From positions 1 to 64,000 of the forward strand of contig DWYP01000003.1 in assembly GCA_019118605.1 (NCBI GenBank): a stretch of DNA of 64,000 nucleotides, in the 5' to 3' direction. How positions within the stretch are numbered: the first letter of the stretch is position 1; every line of letters begins with the position of its first letter. The DNA is from Candidatus Alistipes faecavium (GTDB lineage: Bacteria > Bacteroidota > Bacteroidia > Bacteroidales > Rikenellaceae). Below the pieces are notes generated by a model that was not told the DNA's origin, ran no database searches, and worked only from the letters and a program-made list of their open reading frames with translations. The position numbers were made by a program, and so were the translations under genes. This document shows positions 58,472 through 64,000 of this stretch, piece by piece.

Positions 58472-60967
58472 ATGATTTATCCTGCAACCTTCGAGCAAAA
58501 GATAGGTTTCGACCGCGTACGCGAACAGGTCGCGGCCCTGTGTACGATGCGCGTCGCCCGCGAGCGGATCGCCGCCGAGGGTTTTTCGACCTCCCCCCGG
58601 GAGATCGAACGCCGCCTTTCCCTGGCCGATGAGATGCGCGTGGTCCTCGACATGGAGCGCGACTTCCCCGGCGGCGAATACCCCGATGTCGACCATATCG
58701 TGGCCAAACTCCGCGTCGAAGGGTCGTTCCTCGATGTGGAGGAGGTTGCGACCCTGCGCCGCGCCCTTGCGGCCGTCGGCGGCATCGTGGCCTTCTTCCT
58801 TTCGCGGCAGCTCCGCTACCCGGCGCTCTACGCCCGTACGCGGGGCGTGGCGTCGTTCCCCGAGATCGTGCGCCGCATCGAGGGGATTCTCGACGAGTTC
58901 GGGAACGTGCGGGACAACGCCTCCGCGGAGCTGCTGCAGATCCGCCGCTCGATCCGCGAGCACGAGGGTTTGGCCGCCAAGCGCCTGCAGGCCGTGCTGG
59001 CCTCGGCAAAGGGCGCCGGGATCGTCGAGGCGGAGGCGCAGATCTCCATCCGCGACGGCCGCGCGGTGATTCCCGTCTCGGCCTCGAACAAGCGCAAACT
59101 CAACGGTTTCATACACGACGAGTCGGCCACGGGCAAAACCTTTTACGTGGAACCTGTCGAGGTGGTGGAGCTCAACAACGAGCTGCGCGAACTGGAGTAC
59201 GCCGAGCGGCGGGAGGTGGTGCGCATTCTCACCGAATTCACGGAGTCGATCCGCCCGGACGCCCCGCTGATTGCCGATTCGGGCGACTACCTCGCCGACA
59301 TGGATCTTTTCCGCGCCAAGGGACGCTGGGCCTCGGCCAACGGCGCCGTGCGGCCGATCCTTTCGACCGACGACCGCCTGGTGCTGCGCAATGCGCGCCA
59401 CCCGCTGCTGCAGCAGACCCTGCGCGCCGCGGGGCGCGAGGTGGTGCCCCTCGACCTGCAGCTCGACGGCCGCAAGCGCATTCTTGTCATCTCGGGGCCC
59501 AACGCCGGGGGCAAGTCCGTCTGCCTGAAGACCACGGGCATCGTGCAGTACATGTTCCAGTGCGGATTCCCGGTTCCGGTCTCGGAGGTCTCGGAACTGC
59601 CGGTCTTCGAGAGCCTCTTCATCGACATCGGCGACGAGCAGTCGATCGACAACGACCTGTCGACCTACTCCTCGCACCTGCTGAACATGAAGCATATGCT
59701 CGCCGGGGCTTCGGAGCGCACGCTGGTGCTGATCGACGAGTTCGGATCGGGCACCGAGCCGATCATCGGCGGGGCCATCGCCGAGGCGATTCTCGAGCGT
59801 CTGCTGGCGAGGGGGTGCTACGGAGTCATCACCACGCACTACGCCAACATCAAATACTACGCCTCGAACACCGAAGGGATCGCCAACGGCGCGATGATGT
59901 TCGACGTGCAGCAGATCCGTCCGCTGTTCCGCCTCGAGATGGGCAAGCCGGGCAGTTCGTTCGCCGTGGAGATCGCGCGCAAGATCGGGCTTCCGGAGGA
60001 GATCATCCGCCGAGCGAGCGAGAAGGCCGGGTCGGATCATGTGAACCTCGAGAAGCAGCTGCGCGAGATCGCGCGCGACAAACACTATTGGGAGCAGAAG
60101 CGCGACCGCATCCGCCTGACGGATCGCAAGGTCGAGGAGCTGGAGCGCACCTATGCCGAGCAGCTCGGAAAGATCCGTGCGGAGCGTCAGGAGATTCTGA
60201 AAAAGGCCAAGCAGGAGGCGCAGCAGATGATCGCCGACGCGAACCGTCAGATCGAGAATACGATCCGCACGATCCGCGAGGCGCAGGCCGAGAAGGAGCT
60301 CACGCGCCTGGCGCGCCGGGAGCTGGACGACTTCCGCGAGACGGTGGAGCAGCAGGCCGATGCGTCGGAGCGCGAGGCGGCCGTGACGCGCGAGATCGAA
60401 CGTATCGAGCGGCGGCGTCAGCGGCGTGCCGAGCGCAAGGCGCGCCAGGACGAGGCGGGTGCCGAAACGGCGGCTCCCGCTGCGGAGAAGCCCCGCGAGG
60501 TGGAGGTCGGCTCGAAGGTGCGCATGGCCGGGCAGGAGATGGTCGGCGTGGTGCAGTCGCTGAAGGGCAAGCGCGCGCAGGTGGCCTTCGGGCAGATCCT
60601 CACGACGGTCGACAAGTCCCTGCTGACGGTCGTGTCGAACAACGAATACCGCGAGGCCACGCGTCCGACAACGGCCCGTACGGTCGTCGCGGCGGACATC
60701 TCGGCGCGCAAGCTCAACTTCAAGGATCATATCGACGTGCGCGGAATGCGTGCCGCCGAGGCGCTGGACGCCGTGCAGGGCTTCATCGACGACGCCCTGA
60801 TGGTGGGCGTGGGCTCGGTGTCGATCCTCCACGGAAAGGGCACGGGAGCCCTCAAGGAGGAGATCCGCCGCTACCTGCGCACGGTTCCGGAGGTTGCCTC
60901 GGCCGTCGACGAGCATGCCGACCGCGGCGGTGCGGGCATTACGATCGTGACATTCGACCTGTCGTGA
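58472..60967 (+). CDS. mutS2: MutS2 family ATPase/endonuclease with Smr domain
   Basis: 831 residues. The core and clamp regions have the MutS2-type NKRKLNGFIHDESATGKTFY. The ATPase has Walker A GPNAGGKS (342-349), LVLIDEFGSGTEP and ITTHYANIK. A coiled coil covers about 510-690, followed by a KOW-like segment and the C-terminal Smr nuclease domain (IDVRGMRAAEAL, LHGKGTGAL). There is no mismatch-recognition domain. Homologues limit recombination or split collided ribosomes. The ATG at 58472 gives the family start MIYPATFEQKIGFDRV; an upstream in-frame start would add 29 unconserved residues. Confidence 0.96.
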   Translation: MIYPATFEQKIGFDRVREQVAALCTMRVARERIAAEGFSTSPREIERRLSLADEMRVVLDMERDFPGGEYPDVDHIVAKLRVEGSFLDVEEVATLRRALAAVGGIVAFFLSRQLRYPALYARTRGVASFPEIVRRIEGILDEFGNVRDNASAELLQIRRSIREHEGLAAKRLQAVLASAKGAGIVEAEAQISIRDGRAVIPVSASNKRKLNGFIHDESATGKTFYVEPVEVVELNNELRELEYAERREVVRILTEFTESIRPDAPLIADSGDYLADMDLFRAKGRWASANGAVRPILSTDDRLVLRNARHPLLQQTLRAAGREVVPLDLQLDGRKRILVISGPNAGGKSVCLKTTGIVQYMFQCGFPVPVSEVSELPVFESLFIDIGDEQSIDNDLSTYSSHLLNMKHMLAGASERTLVLIDEFGSGTEPIIGGAIAEAILERLLARGCYGVITTHYANIKYYASNTEGIANGAMMFDVQQIRPLFRLEMGKPGSSFAVEIARKIGLPEEIIRRASEKAGSDHVNLEKQLREIARDKHYWEQKRDRIRLTDRKVEELERTYAEQLGKIRAERQEILKKAKQEAQQMIADANRQIENTIRTIREAQAEKELTRLARRELDDFRETVEQQADASEREAAVTREIERIERRRQRRAERKARQDEAGAETAAPAAEKPREVEVGSKVRMAGQEMVGVVQSLKGKRAQVAFGQILTTVDKSLLTVVSNNEYREATRPTTARTVVAADISARKLNFKDHIDVRGMRAAEALDAVQGFIDDALMVGVGSVSILHGKGTGALKEEIRRYLRTVPEVASAVDEHADRGGAGITIVTFDLS

Positions 60968-61088
60968 CGGCGCCCCGGGGCGCAGCGCACGGCCCTGCGG
61001 CCGGACTTCCGGATCCTCCGGAGCCGCCACCCGCCGCAGGCGGCGCACATCCCCCGGGAAACGTCTCGCGACGCAGAGTTCCAAAGAT

Positions 61089-63458
61089 ATGCGTTACAAG
61101 CTTTCACAGATCGCCGCCGTGGTGGGCGGCAAATTCTCGGGCCGGGACCTCGACGTGGAGTCGGTGGTCACCGACAGCCGCTCGCTGAGCTGCGAGCTGG
61201 GCTGCAGGCCGCTCTTCGTGGCCATGGCGGGCGCCAACCACGACTCGCACGACTTCATCGGGCAGATGTATGCCCGGGGCGTGAGGGCCTTCCTCACCGA
61301 GCGGGCGTGCGACCTCCCGGAGGATTGCGGATGCGTGGTCGCCGACCACGCCATCACGGCCCTGCAGAGTCTTGCGGCCTACCACCGCGCCCACTTCAAG
61401 GGGACGGTCGTCGGCATTACGGGCTCGAACGGCAAGACCGTCATCAAGGAGTGGATCGCCGAGGAGCTGCCCGCGGGAATGAAGTGCTACCGCTCGCCCA
61501 AGAGCTACAACTCGCAGCTCGGGGTGCCGCTCTCGGTGCTGATGATCGAGGGCGACGAGCAGCTGGCGCTGATCGAGGCGGGCATTTCGCAACCCGGGGA
61601 GATGGCGCGCCTGGAGCGCATCATCCGCCCCGACGTGGTGGTCTTCACCTCGATCGGCGACGCCCACCAGGAACATTTCCTGAACCTCGAGCAGAAGTGC
61701 GACGAGAAGATGATCCTCGCGCGCAGCGCCCGGACGGTCATCTACCACAGCTACTACCAGCCCCTCGGGCGCATGATCGCGCAGCGGTTCGCCGGGCGGC
61801 GGCTTCTCGACGCCGCGGCCATGCCCGAGCCCTCCGAGACGCTGATCGGCAACGACGCCTCGCGCCGCAACGCGCAGCTGATCGAGGCCTTCTGCGAGGC
61901 GATGGGGTATGCCGCCCCGGCCTTCTCCGGGGCTCCGAAGGTGGCCATGCGCCTCGAGGTGAAGGACGGCATCAACGACTCGGTGCTCATCAACGACGCC
62001 TACAACCTCGACCTCAATTCGCTGGCCCTGGCCCTCGACTACCTGCACAACGTGGCCCTTGCGCGGCGGCGGACGCTCGTGCTGTCGGACATCGCGCAGA
62101 GCGGCCTGTCGGACGACGAGCTCTACAGCCGCGTGGCGGGCATGGTCTCGCGGGCGCGGATCGACACGCTGGTCGGCATCGGCCCCAAGCTGAAGCGCTA
62201 CGCCGCGCTGTTCGGGTGCGACAAGGTCTTTTACGCCTCGACCGACGAGTGCATCGCGCGCATCGGGCGGGAGGCCGTGGCCGGACGCGCCGTGCTGCTG
62301 AAGGGCGCGCGCGAATACCGCTTCGAGAAGCTCGCACACGCCCTTTCGCGCAAGAGCCACACGACGGTGCTGGAGGTCGACCTCGACGCCATGATCCACA
62401 ACCTGAACTATTTCCGTTCGAAGCTCGAACCCTCGACGCGCCTGGTGGCCATGGTCAAGGCCGCCTCGTACGGCGCCGGGGATTTCGAGGTCGCGCAGAT
62501 GCTCCAGCATCAGGGCGTTGCGTACCTTGCCGTGGCCTTTGCCGACGAAGGGGTGCTGCTGCGCGAGCGGGGCATCACGATGCCCGTCGTGGTGCTGAAC
62601 GCCGATGCCGACAGCTTCGACCTGATGATCTCGAACCGCCTCGAGCCGGAGATCTACAGCTTCCGTTCGCTGGCCGACTTCGCCGCGGCCGTGGAGCACG
62701 CCGGGGAGACGCGCTATCCGATCCACCTGAAGCTCGACACGGGCATGCACCGCCTGGGATTCATGGAGGAGGAGATCCCGGCCCTTTGCGAGGCGCTGGC
62801 GAAATACCCCGCGGTGAAGGTCGCGACGATCTTCTCGCACCTGAACTGCGCCGACATGCCCGAGGAGGACGCCTATACGCGGGCGCAGATCGCCCGCTAC
62901 GACCGCATGAGCGCGGCCGTCGCCGCGTCGCTGCCCTATGCGGTCATCCGCCACACGGCCAATTCGGCGGCCATCGAGCGCTTCCCCGAGGCGCAGTTCG
63001 ACATGTGCCGCCTCGGACTGGGCCTCTACGGATTCGGCTGGCAGCACAATCCCGAGCTGCGCCCCGTCTCGACGCTCCGCACGCGCATCGTGCAGATCAA
63101 GCGCCTCGAGGCGGGCGATGCCGTGGGTTACGGGCGCGCCGGGCGTCTGGAGCGTCCGACCGTGACGGCGACCGTGCCGATCGGCTATGCCGACGGGCTG
63201 GACCGCCACCTCGGGTGCGGACGCTGGGCGATGCGCGTGGCCGGGCAGCCGGCGCCGATCGTCGGACGCGTCTGCATGGACAGCTGCATGATCGACATCA
63301 CCGATATAGAGGGCGTTGCCGAGGGCGACGAAGCCGTGGTCTTCTCGCCCGCGGCGGGCAACGACCTCGAGACGATGGCCGAGGTGCTGGGCACGATCCC
63401 CTACGAGATCATGACCTCGGTCTCGGGACGCGTCAAACGCATCTACCTCAAGGAGTAA
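61089..63458 (+). CDS. Bifunctional MurF ligase / alanine racemase
   Basis: A 789-residue fusion typical of Bacteroidota that makes D-alanine and supports attachment of D-Ala-D-Ala to the peptidoglycan precursor. The MurF half (1 to about 415) has GITGSNGKT (109-117) and ISQPGEMARLERI. The racemase half (about 420-789) has the PLP lysine in VAMVKAASYGAG (Lys457), LKLDTGMHRLGF, and the second catalytic region VGYGR...VPIGYADG with GRVCMDSCMID. Both active sites look intact. It stands 121 bp after mutS2 and 25 bp before the RsmI-family gene. Confidence 0.96.
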   Translation: MRYKLSQIAAVVGGKFSGRDLDVESVVTDSRSLSCELGCRPLFVAMAGANHDSHDFIGQMYARGVRAFLTERACDLPEDCGCVVADHAITALQSLAAYHRAHFKGTVVGITGSNGKTVIKEWIAEELPAGMKCYRSPKSYNSQLGVPLSVLMIEGDEQLALIEAGISQPGEMARLERIIRPDVVVFTSIGDAHQEHFLNLEQKCDEKMILARSARTVIYHSYYQPLGRMIAQRFAGRRLLDAAAMPEPSETLIGNDASRRNAQLIEAFCEAMGYAAPAFSGAPKVAMRLEVKDGINDSVLINDAYNLDLNSLALALDYLHNVALARRRTLVLSDIAQSGLSDDELYSRVAGMVSRARIDTLVGIGPKLKRYAALFGCDKVFYASTDECIARIGREAVAGRAVLLKGAREYRFEKLAHALSRKSHTTVLEVDLDAMIHNLNYFRSKLEPSTRLVAMVKAASYGAGDFEVAQMLQHQGVAYLAVAFADEGVLLRERGITMPVVVLNADADSFDLMISNRLEPEIYSFRSLADFAAAVEHAGETRYPIHLKLDTGMHRLGFMEEEIPALCEALAKYPAVKVATIFSHLNCADMPEEDAYTRAQIARYDRMSAAVAASLPYAVIRHTANSAAIERFPEAQFDMCRLGLGLYGFGWQHNPELRPVSTLRTRIVQIKRLEAGDAVGYGRAGRLERPTVTATVPIGYADGLDRHLGCGRWAMRVAGQPAPIVGRVCMDSCMIDITDIEGVAEGDEAVVFSPAAGNDLETMAEVLGTIPYEIMTSVSGRVKRIYLKE

Positions 63459-63483
63459 ACGACTTAGCGACAACTCTTTTCCG

Positions 63484-64000
63484 ATGGCATACGGAACCCT
63501 CTACCTGATCCCCTGTCCGATTTCGGACGAAACGGCGCCCTGGGAGGTGCTCCCGGCGTCGAACCGCGCGGTGATGGACTCCCTCGATTACTTCATCGTC
63601 GAGAACACCCGCACGGCGCGGCGGTTTCTCTCGAAGGCGGGCATCGCGCGACCCATCGAGACGCTGGAATTCCGCGAACTGAACGAACATACGCTGGCCG
63701 GCCGCGAGGTCGAGGCGCTGGTCGAACCCCTGCTTGCGGGCCGTTCGGCCGGGGTGATCTCCGAGGCCGGGGTGCCGGGCGTCGCCGACCCCGGGGCGCT
63801 GGTCGTCGAGGCGTGCCACCGCCGCGGCATCCGCGTGGTGCCGCTCGTGGGCCCCTCGTCGATCATCCTCGCCATGATGGCCTCGGGGCTCAACGGGCAG
63901 TCGTTCGCCTTCAACGGCTACCTTCCGGTCAAGCCGCCAGAGCGTGCCCGGGCGATCCGGGCCTTCGAACGCCGGGCCGTGGGGGAGGGGCAGTCGCAGC
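63484..64000 (+). CDS. RsmI-family SAM-dependent methyltransferase (3' end cut)
   Basis: The first 172 residues of a tetrapyrrole-methylase-fold protein. GTLYLIPCPISDE, FIVENTRTARRFL, ISEAGVPGVADPG, LVGPSSIILAMMASGLNGQ and FNGYLP match the RsmI family, which 2'-O-methylates C1402 of 16S rRNA. The N-terminus (CPISDETAPWEVLP) differs from classical RsmI (ATPIGNLGDITLRA). It looks like the shorter Bacteroidota paralogue annotated only as SAM-dependent methyltransferase. The gene runs off the window. Confidence 0.88.
   Translation, partial: MAYGTLYLIPCPISDETAPWEVLPASNRAVMDSLDYFIVENTRTARRFLSKAGIARPIETLEFRELNEHTLAGREVEALVEPLLAGRSAGVISEAGVPGVADPGALVVEACHRRGIRVVPLVGPSSIILAMMASGLNGQSFAFNGYLPVKPPERARAIRAFERRAVGEGQSQ

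Noticed and set aside
60968..61088. Terminator or small RNA between mutS2 and MurF-Alr
   Set aside because: GC-rich palindromes are present but no T tract or promoter-like box follows a stable stem.
61104..63473. 789-residue open frame on the minus strand
   Set aside because: Shadow of the MurF-Alr gene, whose motifs are complete on the other strand.

Overview
The window is high-GC Bacteroidota chromosome, most likely from the Alistipes/Rikenellaceae side of Bacteroidales. Three things point there. The primary sigma factor is the short form without region 1.1, and ribosome-binding sites are weak or absent. Many genes carry the Bacteroidota promoter, a TTTG element 19-21 bp upstream of TAnnTTTG. 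Gene fusions and families (MurF-Alr fusion, GldH-like lipoprotein beside RicT, LptD-like protein beside an amidase-SPOR gene and an MCE gene, DUF2723 protein, NamZ, subclass A2 beta-lactamase) fit the same group. The GC content by eye suggests Alistipes rather than Bacteroides, but the species call is an inference. No integrase, insertion sequence, phage gene or CRISPR array was seen; this is core chromosome with a few accessory islands.

Layout. 1-8.0 kb: rpoD end, ung, alkaline phosphatase, then a minus-strand run of a TlpA-like lipoprotein, trmB, gldH-like, ricT and a MATE exporter. 8.2-14.8 kb: clpC, a 378-bp spacer with an 11-bp repeat array, a YfcE-type phosphoesterase, rarA and aspS. 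15-19.2 kb: tadA, a secreted TPR protein, queG and an acyl-CoA ligase. 19.4-22.6 kb: a large DUF2723 membrane protein. 22.8-29.4 kb: a plus-strand run of cysS, a lipoprotein, a second MATE, a cytidylate-kinase-like gene, prfB and namZ-like. 29.7-32.8 kb (minus): acetyltransferase, class A beta-lactamase, an 8Fe-8S ferredoxin and serS. 32.9-36.0 kb (plus): a U32 protein, an RlmI-like methyltransferase and a small membrane protein.

The most interesting block is 36.0-44.5 kb (minus). It is a tightly spaced operon for a complex-I/group-4-hydrogenase-like membrane complex (HyfB, HyfC, HyfE, HyfF, NuoCD/HyfG and HyfI-like subunits) followed directly by two short chromate-transporter-family genes. 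The large subunit has lost every NiFe-binding cysteine. The small subunit has lost all four proximal-cluster cysteines and keeps only one ferredoxin-like cluster site. It therefore cannot be a hydrogenase; it fits the poorly understood class called Ehr (energy-converting hydrogenase-related).

Downstream lie rsmE, two tandem M3 peptidase lipoproteins, tRNA-Gln(CTG), a NupG-like nucleoside transporter with a ferredoxin-nitroreductase, and a cell-envelope cluster: lptD-like, divergent from amidase-SPOR and MCE. The window ends with mutS2, the MurF-Alr fusion and the start of an RsmI-family methyltransferase. A recurring feature of the spacers is short tandem repeats (11, 22 and 26 bp, plus a decaying array of copied terminator tails), which no standard feature type explains.
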